From Cydia pomonella (taxonomy: Eukaryota; Arthropoda; Insecta; Lepidoptera; Tortricidae), in contig NC_084703.1 of assembly GCF_033807575.1 (NCBI RefSeq), forward strand, positions 744,001 to 808,000: a DNA stretch of 64,000 nt, in the 5' to 3' direction. Under the pieces are notes generated by a model. The model was not told where the DNA came from. It was given only the letters and a program-made list of their open reading frames with translations, and ran no database searches. Below, piece after piece: positions 46,868 through 59,000 of this stretch (the first letter of the stretch is position 1; every line of letters starts with the position of its first letter). A program made the translations under genes and the position numbers.

Positions 46868-48228
46868 TCGCGCGGGTCCTACACTTTCGTCTTAATTTAT
46901 TTAGAAAAGTAACAAAAGGTTAAAGTAATACAAATACGGTAAAAAACATATTTCTTCGTTTTTTTTCCAGGCCGCACCAATCTACAAGGTTTTCCCAAAA
47001 AATCCAAATATATTCCAAATAATCCAGCTTTGATTCATTTGAAGACAAGTAACATTGCCTGAAAGTGTAATCTAATTTGAACCTTAAATCGGAATGCTAA
47101 AGTTGAAATTCTAATGGCGCGTATGTGGTCGATAAATCGTACTATGCCTGGAAAAAGGTTAAGCCCAACCAAATAAGACTTAAAGGAAGGCCTAACACCA
47201 TCACTCGACGCGAGAGAATTGTTTGTTATGGATGTTCCGTTAATCCCGGTATTCCTGGTACACGACGTACACTCTAAAACGACTTCTCAATAGTGCCCGA
47301 CTGAAACCGGATCTTTCACCGAAATCTAAGGTTCGGTCTTGACTCAGTTTCGGCCGAAACTGAAACTTTTATAGAAGTATTAAAATCGTTGCAAAAAAAT
47401 ACCCTTTCATTTTCGACTTATATATGCGCAATGAAACACCTACAATTTGTGCAAGCGGTATAAAACCGGCCATGGGTCAGACCACGCTAATGCTAAAGAA
47501 ATACTAAATAGAATTCACTTATCATCCTAGAAAATAGCCGAACGCGATCCGAAAGCACAATGCTTTAGTTTTATGGCCGAAATATGATTATTATGCTGAA
47601 GTCTGCCGAAACCGAAACTTGGGTCGGATACTTTCTATTCAAACCAATCACGGTTTAATATGGCAGCAATATTGTGCTTAAGCGATGATTAGTTTGAGTT
47701 TTTTACACCGTTTTAGTAGACCTACCAAGATTACAAAACAATTTAAATTTAAGTGAGATTTCTAACTTCGATAAAAAAATGACTTTTCGTTTCGCGTATT
47801 ATAAATTATGCGTAAAATGTACAGTAACAAAATTATGGCACATGGAATAGTTTGTATACAAACTTTAATTTAATACCAGATTATTTGGCACAAACGGTTG
47901 TCATAGTTGGAAGAAAAAAATCGTTTCTGCCTATTTTACACTGTAAAAAACTGGTTTTTATTATTTCTCTCTTTGCAATACTTCAGGACCTACCTCAAAT
48001 TATTTACTAGTACCTACTACATTATTTACAATCGATATGACTATATTTTCTACTACTATATACTACATCCAATTCGAACCTATTATTTATTTCCGATAGA
48101 CAAAAATAAAGTAAAAAGGTGCTTTGAGGTAATTTCGAAAGCGGGGTAATTTCGAATACGGCAAATATCTATAAAACCAGAAGGACGTCATACTTCAGCA
48201 ACAGTTAAGCTCTGGTTTCCTAGGACAC
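46868..48228. other. Unassigned; possible weak inverted pair
   Basis: agtttcggccgaaactgaaa at 47347 and gtctgccgaaaccgaaact at 47602 share a CCGAAAC core that may mark a degraded element. No exon found. Confidence 0.4.
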
Positions 48229-48231
48229 CGG

Positions 48232-48374
48232 TGCCGTCATATAGCGGCCGTAATACAGCGGTTGAGTGACGTCACGATAACGTTGCCTATGTAAACAAAA
48301 TGGCGCCGTTTCGGGCGGTGATCGAAGGAACATTATTTTTGCGTCCGTAATATTACGGCCGCTATATGACGGCA
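48232..48374. mobile_element. Foldback II
   Basis: tgccgtcatatagcggccgt-aat ... att-acggccgctatatgacggca, 23-bp perfect arms. Confidence 0.83.
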
Positions 48375-49104
48375 GCGTTACTAGCGTACGCTTACCAAGG
48401 CATCAAAAGTCCTTCAAGTTTAGTACGATATAATATAATATCCCCGATTTTGAAGTTATCCAATTCCGTCGTCGATTATTACCTTACCTTAGTCGATTGA
48501 CCGGTGGATTCACCTATGTACCATCAGCCGTAAAAATGCATGGCGACTTTATCAATGAATTCATTCACAATTTCTCCGCGCAATTTCGCAGCTCACTGTA
48601 CAATCATATTTGACTACAATAAGATATAATAAGTGTACATATTATAGGACTACGTACGAGTCCCGTTATAAAATAAATATACGTGTACCCCTGACGAGGG
48701 TATTGTCACAACCACTAGTGACGCATTATAATATACACTTATTTCTAGAATATAATTACAGTATTATAAGAGACGAACTCACTCGTCTCTAGTATTAATC
48801 AATAAATCTGTACAAGTCTACGATCTAGATAATACTAAATGCACATAGCCTTATTTCTTACCAAGTAAAAATATATAAAAACTTGCGGTCTGCGAGGTAA
48901 ATACCTACTTCATAAGACCTATTTAAATAAAACTATTGATCCCTATTATTTTAAAGGTAATGCTACTTGACATGTACAGTCATTCATGCTTTTAAGTACG
49001 ATTAACAGTATACACTGTTAGTTAAATTAAACTAAAAAAGATGATAACAGATATAATATTAAAAACTCCAATAGATTTTTGAAGTGGATATGAAAGTGTC
49101 GGTA

Positions 49105-49345
49105 CGGGGCAATGCCCCTTTTAAAGTGGACTACGCCCCTCCACATAGATGTGTCTCTCTACAAGGGTGCAGTTTTCTACCTTTTAGATGCCTAAAACAC
49201 TGTAAAGGGGGCAATGCCCCTTGTGAATGGGACTACGCCCCTCCACATAGATGTCTCTCTCTACAATGGTGCAATTTTCTACCTTTCAGACGCCTAAAAC
49301 ACTGTAAAGAGGGCAATGCCCTACAAATGTGTACTTCCCCTTTGA
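49105..49345. repeat. About 100-bp tandem repeat, two and a half units
   Basis: gggcaatgcccc starts at about 49108, 49206 and 49310; each is followed by gactacgcccctccacatag and ttttctacctttyaga. The 93-residue plus-strand ORF is a by-product. Lies beyond the INPP4 3' end. Confidence 0.85.
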
Positions 49346-49576
49346 TAGGGCTAGTTAAGACATAAAAAACGGGGGGACAACGGTTAAAGAGAGTAAAGGA
49401 GTCAATGCTTTTACCCTATATTTGTAAGGGCAAGTACTTGCCCACCTTTAGAGATACCTCCACTGCTCTAGGTGGTTTAAATATGTATTGCCCACGTAAC
49501 ATGGGGCTTTGCCCCTTCCGAATGAGCTTTGTTTCCTATGAGAGGGTAGTCAGGTTGAAGTTTTTGTCAAAAATAC

Positions 49577-49651
49577 TTAATTTTGTGAAGAGTTAAAGGT
49601 GCCAAAGGGAGGTCTATAGTCCTCGGGTAGAGCCGCTTCTTGCTTTACCGT
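49577..49651 (-). pseudogene. Duplicate of INPP4 terminal exon, copy 2
   Basis: Minus strand reads TVKQEAALPEDYRPPFGTFN and SSQN followed by TAA. The core ALPEDYRPP is identical to the real exon at the protein level. It is spaced 150 bp from copy 1, so the three terminal-exon copies form a tandem series. The flanking sequence includes a repeated GGGGCGAAG hairpin. Confidence 0.8.
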
Positions 49652-49726
49652 AAAACCAGTTAGAAGGGGACTTCGCCCCTCAAGAGGGGATGTTTCAGTC
49701 TCGATCTAAGATGTAAGTTCTTAAGT

Positions 49727-49795
49727 TTACGAAGAGCTGAATGTGCCAAGGAGAGGCCTGTAGTCCTTTGGTAATGCCGCTACATGCTTCTCCGT
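49727..49795 (-). pseudogene. Duplicate of INPP4 terminal exon, copy 1
   Basis: Minus strand reads TEKHVAALPKDYRPLLGTFS and SS followed by TAA. Compared with the real end (TKKQVAALPEDYRPPPGTFS) many codon differences are synonymous, and the stop codon is kept. It lies about 150 bp past the real stop. No convincing acceptor was seen just upstream, so it is probably 3' UTR sequence; use as an alternative last exon is not excluded. Confidence 0.8.
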
Positions 49796-49875
49796 AAGTC
49801 AGTAAGCCCACTTAGAAAGGGGCTTCGCCCCTTATGAGGGGATGTTTCAGTCTCGATCTAAGAAGAGGTAAGTAC

Positions 49876-50008
49876 TTAAGTTTGCGAAGAACTGAAGGTG
49901 CCAGGTGGAGGCCTATAGTCCTCGGGTAGGGCTGCTACCTGCTTCTTCGTGAAAGCGTATTTCCTCACGCCGATGTTCTTGAACGTGTTCTCTCGGCGGC
50001 AGCCCTCG
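49876..50008 (-). CDS. INPP4: INPP4 terminal exon i
   Basis: 133 nt from acceptor ATTTCAG to TAA at 49878-49876, phase 2 in. It reads SEGCRRENTFKNIGVRKYAF, TKKQVAALPEDYRPPPGTFS and SSQT, then stop. SEGCRREN and YRPPxGT(F/Y) are the conserved INPP4 C-terminus, so the protein ends here naturally. A GTAGCA donor-like site after TKKQ could be mistaken for a splice, but reading through it gives the conserved end. Two degraded copies of the last 23-25 codons follow at about 150-bp spacing. Confidence 0.95.
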
Positions 50009-53000
50009 CTGAAATTTTAATGAATCTTTGCATAAAGTTGTATAACACTATTTAGATTGTTAATGTATTTTCATATAAATCGAAATATTATTTAATTTAC
50101 GACCTGTACTTATATCCCTATATTAAATTTAAATTAAATACCTACATAATAAGAGATCGCTTTTTAGCGATAAGACCGCCTGTTGTTTACCTATTCTTAA
50201 TGTGTTGTATTATTTGTATTAGTTTCTGTATTCAGGTGTGCAATAAAGAGTATTTGTAAATAAATAATAATAAATAAATAAATATTATAGGACATTATTA
50301 CACAAATTGACTAAGTGCCACAGTAAGCTCAATAAGGCTTGTGTTGAGGGTACTTAGACAACGATATATATAATATATAAATATTTATAAATACTTAAAT
50401 ACATAGAAAACATCCATGACTCAGGAACAGATATTCATGCTCATCACACAAATAAATGCCCTTACCAGGATTTGAACCCGGGACCATCAGCTTCGTAGGC
50501 AGGGTCACTACCCACTAGGCCAAACTGGTCGTCAAAATTTGTATTGTATTGTTTAATGGAGTAGTAGTATAATGGATTGCAATTCACGTAGCATTTTATA
50601 ATTAAAATTGCACTTGTGTAGTGACCACACGCTCTTCGTATAAGTACGCTTTATAATGCGGTTATAAGTTCACAATAAAGACAAGTGTATAAATATGTGT
50701 GCACACTTCTTACTCAACAATATGTCCCATATGTTATGTCGGCGAATTACGAAGTATGAGACATATATTTGAGTGAGTTTATAAAATTGACTGTGCCTAC
50801 CTTCTCATGATGGCGAGAGCTTTCCTCATCTCGGTGTCGGCGAGATGATATTCGGAGGCGAGGATGGAGCATTGCTCGAGGGTGACCGACATGCCTGTGC
50901 GGTCTTTGGCGCTTTTGCACGACGTGAATCGGATACCTGGGCAAAAGATGAAGTTCGTCAGATAAAGGCAGTCCAAGGCACACTTAGCAAATGCAGAGTG
51001 TAGGAGTGTCATGATCGACTTGACGGTGCTGTCATCGACGACTAGGTGCTGCCATCTTGTGGGCTACATCGGAACAAAAAACATCACATTTACGCCTCGC
51101 GCCAAAAATCTGACGGCTCCTGTGCTGCCTCCTACAGTTCATGCACGCTCCCTATATACAATGAATATGGGTGACATATTTGTTTGTATTTTTATTCTTT
51201 ATTTGGTGTACAGTCAGCGTCAAATACTTCGTAGCAGTCAAAGTGGCCAAATAGTTCGGTACACCATACTAAATATATGGTGTACCGAACTATTTGGCTA
51301 CTTTGACTGCTACGACGTATTTGACGCTGACTGTACATACGAGTATATTGTATAATAAGGTTGTTTCCAATTTTTTGAAACGCTTGTATTACGTTCTATA
51401 TTAACTAAAAGTTGCCCTAAAATTCAACTTTTATACTACAAACGGCTTTAAATATGTTAAATTAACAAAATATATTTTGACAGATGCTTTCGCGCCCAAA
51501 ACGCTCTTTGAAAACTGCGTGACGTCACAGTTTACGGTTTGACACATAACTACATACACACGTAGAAGATACGAACTGTCAACTGACATTTGTCATTTGT
51601 TGTTTATCGCCTAACTGTCAACAGTGTCAATCCGAGAGTTGTGACGTCATCAGAATCTTCAAAGACGTTTCGAGTTTGGTCACGTAACGTGTGCCAAAAG
51701 ATATTTTAAATTCAATATTTACAAAAATATGGTCATTACAGGTCCCCTAAAAGTAGTTTAACATGTTCTTATAATCCAAAAGAATTTATTGGGATACAAT
51801 TCTGCCCTAAGATTTGTAGATGGAAACAACCCTATTGCTTATGTGTGACATAAAATATGACACCACACCGTGTCGCTACTTCGTATTTTTTTCGCATATT
51901 TTATTCTACACAGTTGATAATCCATCTCATATGATAAAATTCAAATGTCACTCACCGTTCATAAGCCTAATGGCTAGCCCAGCTAGATGAAGCACCTCGA
52001 CGTTTTTCGGCACCTTCTTGTGCACCGCTATCCTGAGGTTCTCCATCACTTCTTCCAGCGGTTTCGTTCGAGATGACGCTGCGAAATAGTTTTTATTAGT
52101 CCGTATTCCATATTATACTGAACTTTTATAGATTATCCTAAAAAAACAACGCTCATCTCTGATTCATCTTTTTCATCTTGCATAATTTTGTAAAGCATAT
52201 TTTTGAACTCAAAATTTTATAAACATTCCGCCCACCAAAATATACTTGTATCTCAAATAAACAGGTCCATCTCTATCTACCTTTATCTGCAGAGTTTTCT
52301 TAAAGTGTGTCTGTGCGTTGTAGTAGTAATACCAGGGCTACAACCGCGAAAATCGAAGTTCGTCAATTGCGGGCATTTTTCTTTGTTACTCTAATTACGT
52401 CTTAGTGAGAGTAAAAGAGAAAGATCCCCGCAATTTGCGAATTTCGATTTTCGCGGTAGGCCCCCACATCTAACATTCCGCCCACCGAAATACGTATATG
52501 TAGGTGCAGGCAAATTGCTGGCCTTACTGTACTTGAGATACTACTTATGCAGGCGATTATAGTAGTCGCAGTTGGAGTGGTACTGCGGCGTGATTTCGCC
52601 CAGCGTGGCCTTCTCGTTCACTCGATATCACTCAAAGCTGAACATTCCGCCCACTAATATGCGTATGCTTACCTCTAGCCGTGTGATCCTGCGGGCACAC
52701 CTTGCAGAACTTGAGATAATACTTGTGCAGGCGATCGTAGTTGTCGCAGTTGGAGTGGTACTGCGGCGTGGTCTCACCGAGCGCCTCAGCCTGCATGGCC
52801 TTCTCGTTCACTCGATATCACTCAAAGCTGAACATTCCGCCCACTAATATGCGTATGCTTACCTCTAGCCGTGTGATCCTGCGGGCACACCTTGCAGAAC
52901 TTGAGATAATACTTGTGCAGGCGATCGTAGTTGTCGCAGTTGGAGTGGTACTGCGGCGTGGTCTCACCGAGCGCCTCAGCCTGCATGGCCTTCTCGTTCA

Positions 53001-56000
53001 CTCGATATCACTCAAAGCTGAACATTCCGCCCACTAATATGCGTATGCTTACCTCTAGCCGTGTGATCCTGCGGGCACACCTTGCAGAACTTGAGATAAT
53101 ACTTGTGCAGGCGATCGTAGTTGTCGCAGTTGGAGTGGTACTGCGGCGTGGTCTCACCGAGCGCCTCAGCCTGCATGGCCTTCTCGTTCACTCGATATCA
53201 CTCAAAGCTGAACATTCCGCCCACTAATATGTGTATGCTTACCTCTAGCCGTGTGATCCTGCGGGCACACCTTGCAGAACTTGAGATAATACTTGTGCAG
53301 GCGATCGTAGTTGTCGCAGTTGGAGTGGTACTGCGGCGTGGTCTCACCGAGCGCCTCAGCCTGCATGGCCTTCTCGTTCACTCGATATCACTCAAAGCTG
53401 AACATTCCGCCCACTAATATGCGTATGCTTACCTCTAGCCGTGTGATCCTGCGGGCACACCTTGCAGAACTTGAGATAATACTTGTGCAGGCGATCGTAG
53501 TTGTCGCAGTTGGAGTGGTACTGCGGCGTGGTCTCACCGAGCGCCTCAGCCTGCATGGCCTTCTCGTTCACTCGATATCACTCAAAGCTGAACATTCCGC
53601 CCACTAATATGCGTATGCTTACCTCTAGCCGTGTGATCCTGCGGGCACACCTTGCAGAACTTGAGATAATACTTGTGCAGGCGATCGTAGTTGTCGCAGT
53701 TGGAGTGGTACTGCGGCGTGGTCTCACCGAGCGCCTCAGCCTGCATGGCCTTCTCGTTCACTCGATATCACTCAAAGCTGAACATTCCGCCCACTAATAT
53801 GCGTATGCTTACCTCTAGCCGTGTGATCCTGCGGGCACACCTTGCAGAACTTGAGATAATACTTGTGCAGGCGATCGTAGTTGTCGCAGTTGGAGTGGTA
53901 CTGCGGCGTGGTCTCACCGAGCGCCTCAGCCTGCATGGCCTTCTCGTTCACTCGATATCACTCAAAGCTGAACATTCCGCCCACTAATATGCGTATGCTT
54001 ACCTCTAGCCGTGTGATCCTGCGGGCACACCTTGCAGAACTTGAGATAATACTTGTGCAGGCGATCGTAGTTGTCGCAGTTGGAGTGGTACTGCGGCGTG
54101 GTCTCACCGAGCGCCTCAGCCTGCATGGCCTTCTCGTTCACTCGATATCACTCAAAGCTGAACATTCCGCCCACTAATATGCGTATGCTTACCTCTAGCC
54201 GTGTGATCCTGCGGGCACACCTTGCAGAACTTGAGATAATACTTGTGCAGGCGATCGTAGTTGTCGCAGTTGGAGTGGTACTGCGGCGTGGTCTCACCGA
54301 GCGCCTCAGCCTGCATGGCCTTCTCGTTCACTCGATATCACTCAAAGCTGAACATTCCGCCCACTAATATGCGTATGCTTACCTCTAGCCGTGTGATCCT
54401 GCGGGCACACCTTGCAGAACTTGAGATAATACTTGTGCAGGCGATCGTAGTTGTCGCAGTTGGAGTGGTACTGCGGCGTGGTCTCACCGAGCGCCTCAGC
54501 CTGCATGGCCTTTCTCGTTCACTCGATATCACTCAAAGCTGAACATTCCGCCCACTAATATGCGTATGCTTACCTCTAGCCGTGTGATCCTGCGGGCACA
54601 CCTTGCAGAACTTGAGATAATACTTGTGCAGGCGATCGTAGTTGTCGCAGTTGGAGTGGTACTGCGGCGTGGTCTCACCGAGCGCCTCAGCCTGCATGGC
54701 CTTCTCGTTCACTCGATATCACTCAAAGCTGAACATTCCGCCCACTAATATGCGTATGCTTACCTCTAGCCGTGTGATCCTGCGGGCACACCTTGCAGAA
54801 CTTGAGATAATACTTGTGCAGGCGATCGTAGTTGTCGCAGTTGGAGTGGTACTGCGGCGTGGTCTCACCGAGCGCCTCAGCCTGCATGGCCTTCTCGTTC
54901 ACTCGATATCACTCAAAGCTGAACATTCCGCCCACTAATATGCGTATGCTTACCTCTAGCCGTGTGATCCTGCGGGCACACCTTGCAGAACTTGAGATAA
55001 TACTTGTGCAGGCGATCGTAGTTGTCGCAGTTGGAGTGGTACTGCGGCGTGGTCTCACCGAGCGCCTCAGCCTGCATGGCCTTCTCGTTCACTCGATATC
55101 ACTCAAAGCTGAACATTCCGCCCACTAATATGCGTATGCTTACCTCTAGCCGTGTGATCCTGCGGGCACACCTTGCAGAACTTGAGATAATACTTGTGCA
55201 GGCGATCGTAGTTGTCGCAGTTGGAGTGGTACTGCGGCGTGGTCTCACCGAGCGCCTCAGCCTGCATGGCCTTCTCGTTCACTCGATATCACTCAAAGCT
55301 GAACATTCCGCCCACTAATATGCGTATGCTTACCTCTAGCCGTGTGATCCTGCGGGCACACCTTGCAGAACTTGAGATAATACTTGTGCAGGCGATCGTA
55401 GTTGTCGCAGTTGGAGTGGTACTGCGGCGTGGTCTCACCGAGCGCCTCAGCCTGCATGGCCTTCTCGTTCACTCGATATCACTCAAAGCTGAACATTCCG
55501 CCCACTAATATGCGTATGCTTACCTCTAGCCGTGTGATCCTGCGGGCACACCTTGCAGAACTTGAGATAATACTTGTGCAGGCGATCGTAGTTGTCGCAG
55601 TTGGAGTGGTACTGCGGCGTGGTCTCACCGAGCGCCTCAGCCTGCATGGCCTTTTCGTTCACTCGATATCACTCAAAGCTGAACATTCCGCCCACTAATA
55701 TGCGTATGCTTACCTCTAGCCGTGTGATCCTGCGGGCACACCTTGCAGAACTTGAGATAATACTTGTGCAGGCGATCGTAGTTGTCGCAGTTGGAGTGGT
55801 ACTGCGGCGTGGTCTCACCGAGCGCCTCAGCCTGCATGGCCTTCTCGTTCACTCGATATCACTCAAAGCTGAACATTCCGCCCACTAATATGCGTATGCT
55901 TACCTCTAGCCGTGTGATCCTGCGGGCACACCTTGCAGAACTTGAGATAATACTTGTGCAGGCGATCGTAGTTGTCGCAGTTGGAGTGGTACTGCGGCGT

Positions 56001-59000
56001 GGTCTCACCGAGCGCCTCAGCCTGCATGGCCTTCTCGTTCACTCGATATCACTCAAAGCTGAACATTCCGCCCACTAATATGCGTATGCTTACCTCTAGC
56101 CGTGTGATCCTGCGGGCACACCTTGCAGAACTTGAGATAATACTTGTGCAGGCGATCGTAGTTGTCGCAGTTGGAGTGGTACTGCGGCGTGGTCTCACCG
56201 AGCGCCTCAGCCTGCATGGCCTTTTCGTTCACTCGATATCACTCAAAGCTGAACATTCCGCCCACTAATATGCGTATGCTTACCTCTAGCCGTGTGATCC
56301 TGCGGGCACACCTTGCAGAACTTGAGATAATACTTGTGCAGGCGATCGTAGTTGTCGCAGTTGGAGTGGTACTGCGGCGTGGTCTCACCGAGCGCCTCAG
56401 CCTGCATGGCCTTCTCGTTCACTCGATATCACTCAAAGCTGAACATTCCGCCCACTAATATGCGTATGCTTACCTCTAGCCGTGTGATCCTGCGGGCACA
56501 CCTTGCAGAACTTGAGATAATACTTGTGCAGGCGATCGTAGTTGTCGCAGTTGGAGTGGTACTGCGGCGTGGTCTCACCGAGCGCCTCAGCCTGCATGGC
56601 CTTCTCGTTCACTCGATATCACTCAAAGCTGAACATTCCGCCCACTAATATGCGTATGCTTACCTCTAGCCGTGTGATCCTGCGGGCACACCTTGCAGAA
56701 CTTGAGATAATACTTGTGCAGGCGATCGTAGTTGTCGCAGTTGGAGTGGTACTGCGGCGTGGTCTCACCGAGCGCCTCAGCCTGCATGGCCTTCTCGTTC
56801 ACTCGATATCACTCAAAGCTGAACATTCCGCCCACTAATATGCGTATGCTTACCTCTAGCCGTGTGATCCTGCGGGCACACCTTGCAGAACTTGAGATAA
56901 TACTTGTGCAGGCGATCGTAGTTGTCGCAGTTGGAGTGGTACTGCGGCGTGGTCTCACCGAGCGCCTCAGCCTGCATGGCCTTCTCGTTCACTCGATATC
57001 ACTCAAAGCTGAACATTCCGCCCACTAATATGCGTATGCTTACCTCTAGCCGTGTGATCCTGCGGGCACACCTTGCAGAACTTGAGATAATACTTGTGCA
57101 GGCGATCGTAGTTGTCGCAGTTGGAGTGGTACTGCGGCGTGGTCTCGCCGAGCGCCTCGGCCAGGGTGGCCTTCTCGTTTACACCGATGTTGAAGAATAC
57201 GGCGGTTAATGTGAAGGTTAGATGCTAGAACAATAAAGTTTTTTTTTTAACCTAGATGCCACTGTTAAATGATCAATAAATTTGAGATTAATTCAGTTTG
57301 GAGTAATCCAATTGTTAGAGTACGTGACTACTTTGAAAACTAAACTTGTATCTTGGTCTGTCAATCAAAAGAAAAATGAGGTAACTATGTATGTGATGCA
57401 TACAGACTGCGTTTCAACTTTGAGTAGCATTGTGAGATACGACATTTTTTCAGTTTTGGCGAAATGTATTATGTGTAAATACAAAAAACTTTACACTGTG
57501 AATTATAAAAACAAATAACTAAATACAGACACGATTATTTTCGGTAACGTAATGGATAAATCTTGGATATCTTACCTCTTTGTTAGTAAATTTGGCATAT
57601 AAAGAGTCTGAGATGGGTATGTGCACGATCAGGGAGCCCCGCGTCCCCGATACGTGAGGTGTGACATTGCTACAACAGAAAAAAATATCATAACATTATA
57701 ATTATGCTATTAGAAGACAATATAAACTATATGTATATTAACTCGCAGCGTGAGTGAGAATCTAACTCTAAAAAACGAAATTCTAAATGCGTTTTACGGC
57801 TTTCTGACTTTAGTTTTGTTTCCCAACCTTACATTGAATATTTCACTGTTGTCAGGAGTGACTTAAATCTCTCTATAGCGTTTAAACTAGCCTTTCGAAA
57901 CAGTTTAACCAAATAAATACCTTGTCAAATTTCCAGGTATTAAGAGCATGTATGTTTTTTTTTATACGCCACACGTAACCGGTTTTTTCTAAACTAACTA
58001 GTAGAACTCGCATGAAAAAAAAATGTATTATAAAGAATACAATAGATGACTGCAACTTACTTATGGTCACTCTTAGTCAACGTAAACTGCACAGTGTGTA
58101 AATCCTCGACCGCGACGGCCATGTCGCCCCACATGGCGCGCTCGGCCGCGTACAGACTAAGTAGCCCCTCGAACCCGCACAGCGGGCCCAGCCCCGACGA
58201 GAGCAGCGAGGCGATGTGCGCATTCGCCCCGCATAGCCATGATACTAGGCCCGTGGTTACTGTTGTTAGCTGTAAGAGTAAATCTTTAAGAGACTAAGTA
58301 GGACTTATTTATGTAACAAAAAAATAACAATTTATAATCGAAAATGTCATTTTTTGTAAAAGTAGTTAAATTTTCTTAAGATGATCGAATTAGGTATAGA
58401 AAGAGCTCTTAAGTTCGTACGTCTCAACTAATAATTCTTGATGATTTATGATTTAACGGCTTTTAATGCTAACTATACTTTAAAAAATACAGAAGGCAAT
58501 CTGTAAAAATTGTCATAAAAATATAGAGTAATTGTCCATATTATAAGTACGTATTAACACAGCCAATCAAAAAAGTGAACCAAAACAAGCGCGACGTGCG
58601 CGAAGTAAATAATTTTTATCCAAACATTCCGCCCACCAAAACCAACTTAAAACCGAAAAAAGTCATTTTAACAGAACATTCCGCCCACCAAAATCAAAAA
58701 ACTCAAAAATGAGTGTCCAAGCACTGACCGCCTGGCTGAAGCACTTGTCTCTTCTAGCCTGCAACTGCGCGTGATCGCGCGTCCACTGCGCGGGCTCGCA
58801 GCGTAGACGCAATGCCGCGTGCGCGACGTTCGCGCGGGACACTAATGCGCGCGCGCTCGTTAGGAGGCGGGCGGCGTGCGTTTCTAAAAGCTCCAGGGAG
58901 GCTGTAAAAAAATGAAACGGCTTATAAAAGTACGTTACGCTAATCCGCAGTAGGACTCTAATATCACTTTAAATTAATTGGTTATTTTTTATATTCGTAA

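Noticed and set aside
49084..49365. 93-residue Cys-rich ORF on the plus strand
   Set aside because: Lies in a 100-bp tandem repeat and is duplicated with it; no signal peptide or family resemblance.
49939..49950. Splice donor GTAGCA in the last INPP4 exon
   Set aside because: Reading through it gives the conserved YRPPxGTF end and a stop; no downstream exon fits.
52605..57180. CRISPR-like regular array
   Set aside because: The unit is 190 bp with no unique spacers, the context is a eukaryotic gene, and the repeat is an exon.
52572..57209. A chain of more than 20 overlapping plus-strand ORFs of 98 codons, looking like a repeated gene family
   Set aside because: They are antisense readings of the INPP4 exon-f copies. 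Consecutive ORFs overlap by about 107 nt, there are no independent start regions, and the minus strand holds the phase-consistent, conserved protein.
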